DNA of 64,000 nucleotides from UBA1181 sp963626555 (GTDB lineage Bacteria; Bacteroidota; Bacteroidia; Bacteroidales; Paludibacteraceae), in NCBI GenBank assembly GCA_963626555.1, contig CAVFXQ010000006.1, forward strand, positions 11,777-75,776, read 5' to 3'. The position numbers and the translations under genes were made by a program. The notes under the pieces are model-generated. The model was not told where the DNA came from. It saw only the letters and a list, made by a program, of their open reading frames with translations, and ran no database searches. Below, in pieces: positions 9,072-18,576 of the stretch (position 1 is its first letter; the number at the start of each line of letters is the position of its first letter).

Positions 9072-9915
9072 ATGTTTTTTATTTTGAATAAAAAATACGA
9101 AGAAGAGGATTCTTCAAAAAGTACACTTCTTGACATGTCAATAAGAATCCTGAAAGTTAGACAAACAGAACAAACCATTATTGACATTCCCGAAATTCCT
9201 TTTTACAAGGGAACAATAACATCCAATGGACAAGATTGGATTACGACCTCTTCTCCATCTGCAGAAAACTATAGCAGTTCAGTTACAGAAATTGATAAGA
9301 ACTACGGAATTGAAAATGTTTTGCTTTATAGGTTCATCCAATTAGATAGCAAAACAGAGATGCCTATAGTAGGTAAAACACTATGTGATATTCCTGATGA
9401 TATTCTCTCAAGTCACAGACAAACCAAAACCTCAAAAAAAAATTTACATTTGTTTTTATGAGACCGACCAAAAATTCGAGAAAATTTGGAAAAATCCATT
9501 TATTCTATTCAATAGGTTTAGAGAATGTTCAGCTGTCATAGGGCCTGATTTCTCCGTCCATAATGAACTGCCTTCAATAGTACAACTACACAACATTTTT
9601 AGGAACAAATTCTTAACTGCGTTGTGGCAGACATTTGGAATAACCGTAATTCCAAATGTCTCATGGACATACAAGGACTACAAAAGATCCTTTGTCGGAT
9701 GGCCACAGGATTCAATAATTGCAGTCAACAGCACAGGTGTTGGAAGAAACCCAAGGAGTAGGGAACTTTGGTTAAAAGGGTACAAAAAAATGTTAAAGAA
9801 GCTCCACCCTATCCATATTCTTCGATATGGTCCTAAAATAAGGGGAGAACGAGAAGACATCAGCACCTACTATGCCAATAACAACAAAACCTCAGCAGCT
9901 CATGGGAGGGAATAG
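9072..9915 (+). pseudogene. DUF4417-like gene broken by a frameshift in an A9 tract
   Basis: Two overlapping reading frames form one gene if one A is removed from the nine-A run at 9434-9442. The 5' part (from ATG 9072) has no recognisable domain. The 3' part carries a DUF4417-like region, with FGITVIPNVSWTYKDYK after a PDFSVHNELPSIVQLHNIFR stretch. The rejoined protein would be about 280 residues. As written, the first frame stops at 9461. The cause could be a decayed gene, a phase-variable homopolymer, transcriptional slippage or a sequencing error. Its product and the two genes after it form a small accessory island. Confidence 0.7.
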
Positions 9916-10357
9916 TTCATACAACAAAAATATGGGTTACGTTCCAGACGAGCGTAAAACCCATATTGAAACTGGGTACACAATATGTGGGTATAAGGTA
10001 CTGCTTTACAAGAAAAACGAAAAACAATTGTGCAACATCCTCAACGCCAACTCTCCCAATGCTGTTTATCTCATCGCAAAAAGGGACAAAAAAGGCATTA
10101 TACGCGTTTTCAGTATCAACGATTTCAATAACCATGACATCTACTGCGAGGTAAATATAGAGTTTGACGAAAATTGGAACTACATTCCATTCTCTCCTCA
10201 GAATAGCAAGAACAGTCACGCTCATTACTGGACGAAAAAAAACGATTACGTCTTTATGAGAGTCCAACACGATAACGGCAACATTTTTAACATTCCTCCC
10301 AAATTTCATGATTTAATTATGAGAATATGGGAATTTAACAAACAAAATCACACATAG
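9902..10357 (+). CDS. Hypothetical protein of the DUF4417 island
   Basis: A 151-residue protein that I do not recognise. The start at 9902 (MGGNSSYNK) overlaps the end of the DUF4417-like frame by 14 bases, which suggests translational coupling; an in-frame ATG at 9872 is also possible. The sequence is mixed alpha/beta, rich in Asn, Lys and Tyr, with no signal peptide or membrane segment. It is three bases from the next gene. Confidence 0.55.
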   Translation: MGGNSSYNKNMGYVPDERKTHIETGYTICGYKVLLYKKNEKQLCNILNANSPNAVYLIAKRDKKGIIRVFSINDFNNHDIYCEVNIEFDENWNYIPFSPQNSKNSHAHYWTKKNDYVFMRVQHDNGNIFNIPPKFHDLIMRIWEFNKQNHT

Positions 10358-10360
10358 GAA

Positions 10361-10780
10361 ATGGAAAAAATCATTCTTCCTCGAAAAATAGCTATTCCTA
10401 ATTTTTACAGTCTTGGAGAGCATATCTACGAAGACCAATTAGGTTGGGACGAACACGCACAAGCCTCCGCTGGCTCATACAACTCAAAAGAGATTTTTGA
10501 TATGCTAATAGTTACAATGGGCTTAAATTTAGCCTTTTACTACATCAACAATGACACTTTCTATGGCCTACATAGAGAACGATATCCCATTGAATTTAAA
10601 ATCCTTCCACGCAATAGATTTGAAGAGTTCATCGGTTGGCAATGTGACGGAGACACCCATGAAAATGGAGATGTGTTGGCATATTTCAATGATGAGCATG
10701 AGATTTGGGACAATATCAAAATAGACGGTAAAAGTCTTGAAGAGGTGTTGAGAAGGTCTTACATTATCACTTTAACATAA
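10361..10780 (+). CDS. Hypothetical protein
   Basis: A 139-residue acidic soluble protein of unknown function, last gene of the small accessory unit. It follows the previous stop by 3 bases and is followed by a strong terminator about 50 bases on. No motif is recognised. Its tight spacing with the two upstream genes says they are expressed together. Confidence 0.6.
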   Translation: MEKIILPRKIAIPNFYSLGEHIYEDQLGWDEHAQASAGSYNSKEIFDMLIVTMGLNLAFYYINNDTFYGLHRERYPIEFKILPRNRFEEFIGWQCDGDTHENGDVLAYFNDEHEIWDNIKIDGKSLEEVLRRSYIITLT

Positions 10781-10828
10781 TTTCCAAATAACCCATTAGG
10801 CTACAGGTAACATAAAGCTGACCCACAT

Positions 10829-10870
10829 AAAAAGAAGAGGCGGAGTAGATTTCCGCCTCTTCTTTTTTAT
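10829..10870. terminator. Bidirectional terminator
   Basis: A perfect 14-bp stem (10831-10844 with 10852-10865) and a 7-base loop, flanked by A-rich and T-rich tracts. It can end transcripts from both the island (plus) and the beta-helix gene (minus). Confidence 0.85.
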
Positions 10871-10889
10871 TTTATAACCTAAACCGCTA

Positions 10890-12233
10890 TTATTTAGGGT
10901 TTTGTGCACCATAATTAGCCATTGCACCGAAGAGCTTCAAAGCTTCTTTCCATGGATAACGATTAGCATACATTGAAGCACTTGAGTTGATTGTTCCCTG
11001 TTTGTTCAATCCCATTGCAGAACGGAATTGGTTAGCTGCAGAATTTTCGTCATAATTGACAGTCTCCTTGTAACTTACATTCAAGAAACCATTCAAATAA
11101 GCATTATTTATCTTCCCTTTGAATGCAGAAGGATCGGTAAGCGCCTTGTTTCCTGTTGCTTTGGTCAACACCTCAACATCACCGAAATCACCCACTCCGA
11201 CGTTGGTCATCATTCCGCCACCAGGAATAGAGAGGTCTCCCACCTTGTTCAAGAAGAAAATGTTGTTTTCAACTATATCCTTACGTTTTGCCTCGCGCGC
11301 CTTGTTGCTGTCGATATGTCCACGACACAAACCCGTGAAACAAGACAATCCGATGATGTTGTTCTGAAGCGTGCAACTTGTTCCTGGTTGGAAACGGAAA
11401 CCGTACCCCATAGACGACATATCTTTCTTGGTAGACCAGTTGAAGAGCATCGTGCAGTTTTTCACCGTAATCTGTGTCATTGTGTTGACATCAGCCCCTC
11501 TCACTTCAATACTTGCCAAACGATTGTTAACAAAGATACAGTTGTCAACCAACAAAGAACCCATTTTCAAGTTTCCTAATATTCCATAGTCTGGCGCATT
11601 GATGAACGCACAGTTACGTATCTCTACATTAGTGTTACTATACGATCCATTCGCATTTCCCATATAGATCATAGCCAACTCTTGTGTGAAAGCACGCTCG
11701 TTAAGAGCCTCTCCTCCAATACCTTCCACTCCGATTGGGTTCATCATAGGAGACTCAACTCCTTCTGGCTTCCCTTCTCCTTTTTTATTGTAAGAGATAC
11801 TATTTCCACGATCAAGAATCAAACCATCAATAACAACCTTTCCATTAGGAGCCTGAATACCACTAATCTGAATGTTTCCTTTCCCCTTCATCTTTCCGTT
11901 TGCCTCGCAGTTAGGACGAATAGTCGTCTTATATTTCAAGACATCACGTTGAGAGAAATCAGAACTATAACCACCTTTAATTGTAACTGGTTGTTTTACA
12001 ACGATATAACCAACATTAAGCAAACCCGTATAATTACCTTCCGCCACAAGGATAGTAGCATCACTTGAAGCCACATTAATCGCCTTTTGGATGTTCTTAA
12101 ATGGAGCTGACTTACTTCCATCATTGCCATTGCTTCCCGTTGCCGCATTCACATAGAGCGTTTCCGCATGCACTAATGAGGCAAAGCCCATCATTAAAGT
12201 TACAGCCGTTGCCGTTAACAAACCTTTTTTCAT
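10890..12233 (-). CDS. Secreted right-handed beta-helix protein
   Basis: A 447-residue exported protein. MKKGLLTATAVTLMMGFASL with a following HAET is a clear signal peptide. The first mature residues (LYVNAATGSNGNDGSKSAPF) match the opening of DUF1565/pectate-lyase-like parallel beta-helix proteins. The middle contains repeating strand-turn units with IRNCAFINAP, VDNCIFVNNR and VKNCTMLFNW, which are typical coils of a right-handed helix. Such proteins often bind or cleave acidic polysaccharides, but no catalytic set can be assigned here. No T9SS tail or lipobox is seen. It is monocistronic between two terminators. Confidence 0.75.
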   Translation of the reverse strand: MKKGLLTATAVTLMMGFASLVHAETLYVNAATGSNGNDGSKSAPFKNIQKAINVASSDATILVAEGNYTGLLNVGYIVVKQPVTIKGGYSSDFSQRDVLKYKTTIRPNCEANGKMKGKGNIQISGIQAPNGKVVIDGLILDRGNSISYNKKGEGKPEGVESPMMNPIGVEGIGGEALNERAFTQELAMIYMGNANGSYSNTNVEIRNCAFINAPDYGILGNLKMGSLLVDNCIFVNNRLASIEVRGADVNTMTQITVKNCTMLFNWSTKKDMSSMGYGFRFQPGTSCTLQNNIIGLSCFTGLCRGHIDSNKAREAKRKDIVENNIFFLNKVGDLSIPGGGMMTNVGVGDFGDVEVLTKATGNKALTDPSAFKGKINNAYLNGFLNVSYKETVNYDENSAANQFRSAMGLNKQGTINSSASMYANRYPWKEALKLFGAMANYGAQNPK

Positions 12234-12335
12234 AAATATTCCGATTAAATTTTTAAAAGAACTCTATTAAAGACAGAATTAAAAGACGAGAGTTCTTACC
12301 ATCCTCTAATTCCCATTTACTTTTATAATTAGTAT

Positions 12336-12359
12336 AAAAACCGAACCCTACATTCGGCT
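12336..12359 (-). terminator. Hairpin, probably the thiamine operon terminator
   Basis: On the minus strand, a 7-bp stem (12359-12353 with 12345-12339, one G-U pair) is followed by TTTTT. It lies about 130 bases after the last thi gene. A TATCTTTG box at 12393-12386, just upstream, could instead make this hairpin part of the beta-helix leader. Confidence 0.5.
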
Positions 12360-12489
12360 TCTCCCTACTCTATATTCTTATTTTTCAAAGATAGATTAAT
12401 TTTTAAGAAATATCATTATTAGGAGCAAATAAACCGATTTTTAAGTTATTAATATTATGGACTTCCAAAGGCAGATAAGACTGATATTT

Positions 12490-13107
12490 CTATGCAAAAA
12501 GACTTAATAATTCTCTAAAATGTTCCACTCCCCCTACGATTCCCTCTTTCTCAAATGGATTCCAGACATCACCTAAGAAGACGGCTCCTCCGAAGCCAAG
12601 CGAAAAAACTTCGGGGAGATGATTGGCGTTTACTCCACCTAAGGCAAGGACTTTGTCGTCAATAACACCTTGCGTCTGCGCAGTTTCCAATTCCTCCTTG
12701 AGAAAAGCGCCACCATAACCTTCTTTAGAGATACTATCGTATATCGGACTGAGAAAGAGATAGTTACAGATTGATTTTTTTTGTTTCACCTCTTCTATAG
12801 AGTGGCAAGAACAAGAGACATGACCCATCCAACCTCGTGGCGATTCAGGATTTCTGCCGTTCAAATGCACTCCTAAAAGATTGTATTTTGACATCAACTC
12901 AAAATGGTCGTGCAGGACGATAAATCGGTGATATTCAGCAGGTATCGTATCTAATAATCGTTGAATTTCAGCTACTGGTGCGTTGGGTTTTCTTAGATGA
13001 AGATAACGTAAACCATTTTGAAACAAAGCCGTTAGATAGTCCGCCTCGTGATCTATAAACTTCGGACTTGTAATCACTACCAACTTTTTCTCACCCATTC
13101 CTCTCAT
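12490..13107 (-). CDS. Second thiamine-phosphate-synthase-fold protein (TenI/ThiE-like)
   Basis: A 205-residue TIM-barrel protein of the ThiE/TenI superfamily at the end of the thi operon. The ThiE pattern is present: YLHLRKP, HDHFELMSKYNLLGVHLN, SCSCHSIEEVKQ, YLFLSPIYDSISKEGYGG and LGGVNANHLPEV. The HLRK motif replaces the QLR(M/L)K of active ThiE. A bona fide ThiE is encoded at 17717-18376, so this copy may act like TenI, the thiazole tautomerase, or be a second synthase. The choice between the two is inference. Confidence 0.8.
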   Translation of the reverse strand: MRGMGEKKLVVITSPKFIDHEADYLTALFQNGLRYLHLRKPNAPVAEIQRLLDTIPAEYHRFIVLHDHFELMSKYNLLGVHLNGRNPESPRGWMGHVSCSCHSIEEVKQKKSICNYLFLSPIYDSISKEGYGGAFLKEELETAQTQGVIDDKVLALGGVNANHLPEVFSLGFGGAVFLGDVWNPFEKEGIVGGVEHFRELLSLFA

Positions 13108-13122
13108 TCCAAAATCTCAATT

Positions 13123-13164
13123 CTAAGTTCTAAGCTCTAAAATCTAAGTTCTAAGCTCTAAAAT
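13123..13164. repeat. Two exact tandem 21-bp repeats
   Basis: Two back-to-back identical 21-bp copies (13123-13143, 13144-13164) run into the thiF stop codon. Each unit is itself built from CTAAG(T/C)T-like subunits. Degenerate part-copies flank them on both sides. This looks like a short slippage-prone tandem repeat between genes of the thi operon. Confidence 0.8.
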
Positions 13165-13863
13165 CTAAACAAGATCCAACACCCAACTCTCCATCGTGCG
13201 AAGGTCAACCGTCCACAGTTTATTAATCAACGGCGTACCAAAACCTGCCACTAACTGCAAAACCTGATTAGCCTCTACACTACCCACAATGGCTGGAGTA
13301 ACGCCTAAAACCGCCTTTGAAGGCGCATATCCTACAGTCTCTTCTTCGGGATAGAGATTTCTGTAACGACAAGCGTTCTTTCCGACATTGAAGACGGAAA
13401 CCTGTCCGTTCAGTCCTTGGATAGAGCCGTAAACGTATGGTTTATCTAATCGATGACATACGTCATCAATTAGATAACGCGTGGCGAAATTATCGCAACC
13501 ATCGACCACTAGGTCATACTTGGAGATAATTTCTTCCGCATTCTCTTTCGTCAAACGAAACGGATAAGTTTCTATTTTCACATCACTATTGAGTGCCGAG
13601 AGTCGTTTTTTCGCCTGTTCAGCTTTTGAAAGTCCGACTTCGCTCTCCGAATACAACACTTGACGATGAAGGTTGGTCACACTCACTACATCATCGTCCA
13701 CCAAACCCAATGTGCCGATGCCAGCACCCGTCAGATAAGTTGAGATGGGAGAGCCTAAACCTCCCACCCCGACCAACAAAATCTTTGCAGAACGAATCTT
13801 TTTCTGCCCTTCTGCTCCTAACTCAGGAAGCATCAGTTGACGTTCATATCTATTTTCGTTCAT
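13165..13863 (-). CDS. thiF: ThiF/MoeB-family adenylyltransferase
   Basis: Adenylates the C-terminal glycine of ThiS to prepare it for sulfur loading in thiazole synthesis. The start at 13863 (MNENRYERQLMLPE) is preferred because it matches the ThiF/MoeB start; a longer in-frame form exists. The nucleotide-binding loop is GVGGLGSPISTYLTGAGIG and is followed by DDDVVSVTNLHRQVLY and VDGCDNFATRYLIDD. The usual zinc CxxC pairs are not conserved: the first site reads CRYRNLYPEEE and the end is MESWVLDLV with no CxxC. At 232 residues it is slightly short. It lies between thiH and the thiE-like gene. Confidence 0.88.
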   Translation of the reverse strand: MNENRYERQLMLPELGAEGQKKIRSAKILLVGVGGLGSPISTYLTGAGIGTLGLVDDDVVSVTNLHRQVLYSESEVGLSKAEQAKKRLSALNSDVKIETYPFRLTKENAEEIISKYDLVVDGCDNFATRYLIDDVCHRLDKPYVYGSIQGLNGQVSVFNVGKNACRYRNLYPEEETVGYAPSKAVLGVTPAIVGSVEANQVLQLVAGFGTPLINKLWTVDLRTMESWVLDLV

Positions 13864-13911
13864 AGAATTAGTTTTTACGTTTCCAATAACCAGAATACAA
13901 AACACATTCTC

Positions 13912-15051
13912 TCAATTGGCTTTCTTCAGTCTAATCTCATCAAAAGAAGCATCCCAATCTTTCCAAACAGGTTCGCGACCCAACTCTTTAAGGCGAGCGA
14001 TGATCTCTTTGGCCGTACGGTCGTCGTTAATATGGAACTGCTCCAATGCCTGAGGGTAGGTGTAATAACCACCTGGCTCAGTCTTACTCTCGGCACTCAT
14101 CGTTGTAACACCCAAAGTAGCCATATTATCACGAATGTAAGCAGGTTCACGAGTTGAATAAGAAATGTCTACATCATGATCAAAAATACGCATCGCAAAC
14201 GTCACCTGTGCCAACTCCTTATCGCTCATAATAGCATTAGGTTGAAAGCCACCATTCTCAGCAGGACGCATACGAGGGAAATTCACACTATACTTCGTCT
14301 TCCAATAGTGTTTTTGCAAATAGCGCAAGTGGTATGCCATCATCGTGATGTCAGTACGCCATTCCTTCTCCAATCCAATCAAAACACCCATTCCGATAGA
14401 GTGAACACCCGCCTGCCCCATACGGTCGAAACCATCGCAACGCCATTCAAACTTCGATTTCATTCCTCGTGGGTGATAGAGCTTGTAATTGGCTTTGTGA
14501 TAAGTCTCTTGGAAACAAATCACACCGTTCATACCATGTTTTGTCAACTCGGCATACTCTTCAGCCTTAAGCGGCATCACCTCAATTTTCAAGTTTGAGA
14601 AATATTTCTTAGCAATGTCAAGTGCATTTGCCAAGTAAGGGACACCCGCCTTAGCAGGATTCTCACCCGTAACAATGAGCAGATTTTCAAATGGGGCAAT
14701 CCGTTTGATAGCCTTGTACTCATCTTCGCACTGCTCCATCGTCAAGATAGTACGCGCCATGGGGTTGCTGATGTGGAAACCACAATAAACGCACGAGTTG
14801 GTGCACGAGTTTGTGATATACAGCGGAATGAACATTGAAATCGTCTTTCCGAAACGCTCTTCAGTATATTTGCGACTTAATCGAGCCATTGTCTCCAAAT
14901 AAGGGGCAGCTGCTGGGGAAATCATCGCCATGAAATCCTCCACATCACAATGTTCTTTTGATAGGGCGCGACGTACGTCTAAGTCTGTCTTCGCATTAAT
15001 CTTGGCTGTCGTCTCGTCCCAATCTATTTTTGCTAATTCATCTGAAAACAT
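13912..15051 (-). CDS. thiH: 2-iminoacetate synthase
   Basis: Radical SAM enzyme that splits tyrosine to give dehydroglycine for the thiazole ring of thiamine. The 379-residue length is right for the family. The cluster motif CxxxCxxC is visible as CTNSCVYCGFHISNP, and SIGMGVLIGLEKEWRTD and NFPRMRPAENG fit ThiH. Using the radical SAM ThiH instead of the oxidase ThiO fits an anaerobe. It lies in the thi operon, 107 bases after thiC; I see no feature in that gap. Confidence 0.95.
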   Translation of the reverse strand: MFSDELAKIDWDETTAKINAKTDLDVRRALSKEHCDVEDFMAMISPAAAPYLETMARLSRKYTEERFGKTISMFIPLYITNSCTNSCVYCGFHISNPMARTILTMEQCEDEYKAIKRIAPFENLLIVTGENPAKAGVPYLANALDIAKKYFSNLKIEVMPLKAEEYAELTKHGMNGVICFQETYHKANYKLYHPRGMKSKFEWRCDGFDRMGQAGVHSIGMGVLIGLEKEWRTDITMMAYHLRYLQKHYWKTKYSVNFPRMRPAENGGFQPNAIMSDKELAQVTFAMRIFDHDVDISYSTREPAYIRDNMATLGVTTMSAESKTEPGGYYTYPQALEQFHINDDRTAKEIIARLKELGREPVWKDWDASFDEIRLKKAN

Positions 15052-15158
15052 TTTCCTTTATTTTATTGATTTTAAAAGACTTCCGAACCATTTCGTCGAG
15101 CAAACTACTATTTTAATTGGTTTTGCCATGGCGAGAAAAGGCACTTTTAAACGAAAGA

Positions 15159-16859
15159 TTAACACTCCTCGTCAGGGAAATCTTTTCTGATATCGCGACT
15201 CAATTTCATCGCACAAAAATTTGGTCCACACATTGTGCAGTATTCTCCGTTGATGTGTTTTCCATGATTGAAATACTCCATTGCACGTTCAGGATCCAAA
15301 GAAAGGTCAAACTGGTCTTTCCAACGAAACTCAAAACGCGCCTTACTCAACGCATTGTCGCGAACCTGCGCACCTGGATGACCCTTCGCAAGGTCTGCCG
15401 CATGGGCTGCAATCTTGTAAGTGATCACACCGACACGCACGTCTTCCTTCTCCGGCAATCCTAAATGTTCTTTCGGAGTAACGTAGCAGAGCATCGCCGT
15501 ACCCAACCAACCGATCTGGGCTGCACCGATAGCCGATGTGATATGGTCATATCCAGGAGCAATATCCGTTACCAAAGGACCTAATGTGTAGAACGGTGCG
15601 TTGTGACATTTCTCAATCTGTCGCTCCATATTCTCCTTGATCTTATGCAAAGGAACGTGTCCAGGCCCCTCTATGAACGCCTGCACATTCTTGTCCCAGG
15701 CACGAACTACCAACTCGCCCATCGTGTCAAGTTCGGCAAACTGAGCCGCATCATTGGCATCGGCAGTAGAACCAGGACGAAGTCCATCCCCTAAAGAGAC
15801 CGCAACATCATATTGTGCAAGAATATCGCAAATATCATCAAAATGCTCATAGAGAAAACTCTCTTGATCGTGTATCAAACACCATTTACTCATGATGCTT
15901 CCTCCACGACTCACGATACCAGTAACACGGCTATCTGCTAAATGAACATTCTTACGGCGAATACCTGCGTGGATCGTAAAATAATCCACTCCCTGTTCGC
16001 ACTGCTCAATAAGCGTATCTTTGAATATATCCCATGTGAGGTCTTCTACCTTACCATCCACTTTTTCAAGAGCTTGATAGATAGGCACCGTACCGACGGG
16101 AACAGGACAGTTGCGGATAATCCATTCTCGTGTCTCATGAATATTTGCTCCTGTTGAGAGATCCATTAATGTGTCTCCTCCCCATTTGCAACTCCAAAGC
16201 GATTTTTCCACCTCCTCTTCAATCGTCGAGGTTGTGGCTGAATTACCAATATTTGTATTGATTTTCACCAAGAAATTTCTTCCTATGATCATAGGTTCAG
16301 ACTCTGGGTGGTTGATGTTGGCAGGAAGCACAGCACGACCCGCAGCAATCTCGTCTCGCACGAACTCAGGCGTGATATGCGTTTCTATGCCCAACTCCTT
16401 GCAATTCATATTCTCACGGATAGAAACATATTCCATCTCAGGCGTTACAATCCCAGCCTTCGCATATGCCATTTGCGTGATGTTCTTCCCTTTCATCGCA
16501 CGATAAGGAAGGGAGATGTGTTCAAAACGGAGATGATCCAAACTTTTGTCGTCACGCCGCATTCTTCCATACTCCGAAGTTATCTCTGGCAAACGCTCTA
16601 CGTCGCCTCTCGACACAATCCACTCCTCACGCATTCGAGGCAGACCTTTCTTCAAATCAATTTCAATATTAGGGTCGCTGAATGGTCCACTCGTATCGTA
16701 GATCATAATCTTCGGATTGGGAGTAACAACCCTCTTTCCCTCTACGAAATTGGTGCTTGGTACTTGCTCTACCTGACGCATGCCAACACGAAGGAAAGGA
16801 AATCTCTCACCTTTCAAATAAACTTTTTCAGAACGTGGGTACGTTATGCGCGAATCCAT
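15159..16859 (-). CDS. thiC: Phosphomethylpyrimidine synthase
   Basis: Converts aminoimidazole ribotide to HMP-phosphate, the pyrimidine half of thiamine, through an unusual radical SAM reaction. At 566 residues it is a normal bacterial ThiC. The C-terminal iron-sulfur motif CxxCxxxxC is visible as CTMCGPNFCAMK. Other conserved stretches are TQMAYAKAGIVTPEMEYV, SRGGSIMSKW and EGPGHVPLHKI. It lies downstream of thiG in the operon with a 41-base spacer. Confidence 0.98.
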   Translation of the reverse strand: MDSRITYPRSEKVYLKGERFPFLRVGMRQVEQVPSTNFVEGKRVVTPNPKIMIYDTSGPFSDPNIEIDLKKGLPRMREEWIVSRGDVERLPEITSEYGRMRRDDKSLDHLRFEHISLPYRAMKGKNITQMAYAKAGIVTPEMEYVSIRENMNCKELGIETHITPEFVRDEIAAGRAVLPANINHPESEPMIIGRNFLVKINTNIGNSATTSTIEEEVEKSLWSCKWGGDTLMDLSTGANIHETREWIIRNCPVPVGTVPIYQALEKVDGKVEDLTWDIFKDTLIEQCEQGVDYFTIHAGIRRKNVHLADSRVTGIVSRGGSIMSKWCLIHDQESFLYEHFDDICDILAQYDVAVSLGDGLRPGSTADANDAAQFAELDTMGELVVRAWDKNVQAFIEGPGHVPLHKIKENMERQIEKCHNAPFYTLGPLVTDIAPGYDHITSAIGAAQIGWLGTAMLCYVTPKEHLGLPEKEDVRVGVITYKIAAHAADLAKGHPGAQVRDNALSKARFEFRWKDQFDLSLDPERAMEYFNHGKHINGEYCTMCGPNFCAMKLSRDIRKDFPDEEC

Positions 16860-16900
16860 ATTTACTAAAATTATTTATATGCCAAAAAATTCAGTTTTTT

Positions 16901-17674
16901 TTAATTCAAAAAACTTGTCAACGGAGAAGACGCCTCTGCGACGAAATTATTTGCTTGCACAGCCAAACCAGCCTCGTATGCCATACGCCCTGCCTCAACA
17001 GCCTGCGCAAACGCTTTTGCCATTGCAACTGGGTCGTTCGACACTGCCACTGCCGTGTTTACCAAACAAGCCGACGCACCCATCTCCATTGCCTCAGCAG
17101 CGTGACTTGGAGCACCAATACCAGCATCCACAACAACAGGGACATTCGCCTGCTCAATAATGATTCTGAGAAAATCTTTCGTTTGTAATCCCTTATTCGT
17201 TCCGATTGGCGCACCCAATGGCATAACCGTCGCCGCGCCAGCCTCTTCCAACTGACGGCACAAAGTTGGATCTGCCTGACAATAAGGAAGTACAACGAAG
17301 CCAAGTTTTACCAATTGCTCGGTAGCTTTCAATGTCTCAACGGAATCTGGCAACAAGTAACGAGGATCTGGGTGTATCTCTAATTTCAGCCAGTTCGTCC
17401 CGAATGCCTCGCGAGCCATCTGAGCAGCGAAAACAGCTTCTTCGGCATCACGGACCCCCGAGGTGTTAGGCAAAAGTTGAATCTTATCGCTTAAAACGTG
17501 TTTAAGCATATCATCTTCTGAATCCTCTAATTCCACACGCTTCATTGCAATCGTAACCATCTCTGATCCAGACGCTTGAATTGCCTCTGCCATCAACTTG
17601 TTTGAGTTGAACTTTCCCGTTCCAAGGAAAAGTCGAGAGTTGAACTCTCTACCTGCAACCACTAATTTTTGCAT
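16901..17674 (-). CDS. thiG: Thiazole synthase
   Basis: Forms the thiazole phosphate ring from deoxyxylulose phosphate, dehydroglycine and sulfur carried by ThiS. The 257-residue TIM barrel has the family landmarks: RLFLGTGKF at the start, LLPNTSGVRDAEEAV, WLKLEIHPD, and VVDAGIGAPSHAAEAMEMGA for the phosphate-binding region. It is encoded after thiE and before thiC. Confidence 0.97.
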   Translation of the reverse strand: MQKLVVAGREFNSRLFLGTGKFNSNKLMAEAIQASGSEMVTIAMKRVELEDSEDDMLKHVLSDKIQLLPNTSGVRDAEEAVFAAQMAREAFGTNWLKLEIHPDPRYLLPDSVETLKATEQLVKLGFVVLPYCQADPTLCRQLEEAGAATVMPLGAPIGTNKGLQTKDFLRIIIEQANVPVVVDAGIGAPSHAAEAMEMGASACLVNTAVAVSNDPVAMAKAFAQAVEAGRMAYEAGLAVQANNFVAEASSPLTSFLN

Positions 17675-17716
17675 ATCTTTTATCTATTTTATTCTAAGAT
17701 GCCATTAAATGCAACC

Positions 17717-18376
17717 TTAGATAACGCTATTCTTCTTTATTTCCGTATTAAATTTTTGAATCTCATTGCTGGGTTGCTCCGCACGCAACACTGCACCAGA
17801 AACAGCAATGCCCGAAACACCCGTCTGCATCACCGTCGGAACGTCAGCTGTCGTAACACCTCCAATCGCCACTATCGGTACTTGCAAACCCTCCTTCTTC
17901 ATCTGAGACACAATCTGACGATAGCCATCAGCACCCAAAATCGGTGAAAGGTTCTTCTTCGTCTGCGTGAATCGAAATGGTCCGCAACCGATGTAATCAG
18001 CACCTTGAGCCACCAGTCGCTTCACATCCTCATAGGTGTTAGCAGTTCCTCCAATGATAAAGGAATCGCCCAAGATTTTGCGAGCCTCATCCACGGGCAT
18101 ATCGTTCTTGCCCAAATGGACACCGTCCGCACCAATCTCCTTCACCAACGCCACATTGTCGTCAATGATGAAAACCGCACTATGCTCTGTACAGAGTTTT
18201 TTCGCCACTAAAGCGTTCTTTCTCAGTTCGTCGACCGTCGCATCTTTCATACGCAACTGTACCCATTTACAATCGCCCTCCAATGCCAAACGAATGGAAT
18301 CTACATATGAATATTTCTCCGTAAAATGGGAGATAAACTGGAGCGATACATTCCCCAATTTTTCGTCTTTAGTCAT
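17717..18376 (-). CDS. thiE: Thiamine-phosphate synthase
   Basis: Joins HMP-pyrophosphate and thiazole phosphate to make thiamine phosphate. The start at 18376 is preferred: it lies two bases after the thiS stop, and the GGAGG formed by the last thiS codons serves as ribosome site. The 219-residue protein has QLRMKDATVDEL, FIIDDNVALVKEIGADGVHLG, IGGTANTYEDV, ADYIGCGPFRFTQTKK and AIGGVTTADVP, the complete ThiE set. It is translationally coupled to thiS. Confidence 0.95.
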   Translation of the reverse strand: MTKDEKLGNVSLQFISHFTEKYSYVDSIRLALEGDCKWVQLRMKDATVDELRKNALVAKKLCTEHSAVFIIDDNVALVKEIGADGVHLGKNDMPVDEARKILGDSFIIGGTANTYEDVKRLVAQGADYIGCGPFRFTQTKKNLSPILGADGYRQIVSQMKKEGLQVPIVAIGGVTTADVPTVMQTGVSGIAVSGAVLRAEQPSNEIQKFNTEIKKNSVI

Positions 18377-18378
18377 GC

Positions 18379-18576
18379 TTAACCTCCACAAGTAGCCTTT
18401 ATCATCACAATTTTATCACCGTCAGACAGTGCTTTTTCTGCCCATTTTGCACGAGGCACCACCACATTGTTGACACCCACCGCAACTCCTTTCTCTGGGA
18501 ACTGCAGTTCCGTGGCGAGATCGCTCAGAACCGTCGCCTGAGTCTCCACCTCTTTTGAGTTCACTAATACCTTCAT
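18379..18576 (-). CDS. thiS: Sulfur carrier protein ThiS
   Basis: A 65-residue ubiquitin-like sulfur carrier ending in the di-glycine needed for adenylation and thiocarboxylate formation (MIKATCGG). The start at 18576 (MKVLVNSKEVETQA) gives a normal ThiS; a longer frame upstream runs back through the leader and is not coding. It is the first gene of the thi operon, 200 bases downstream of the TPP riboswitch. A weak 5-bp hairpin with a T-rich tail (18737-18751) lies in between and may be part of the expression platform. Confidence 0.92.
   Translation of the reverse strand: MKVLVNSKEVETQATVLSDLATELQFPEKGVAVGVNNVVVPRAKWAEKALSDGDKIVMIKATCGG

Noticed and set aside
9434..9442. Programmed -1 ribosomal frameshift at the A9 run
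   Set aside because: The downstream frame is +1 relative to the upstream one, so a -1 shift would not join them. Loss of one A, or slippage, is needed instead.
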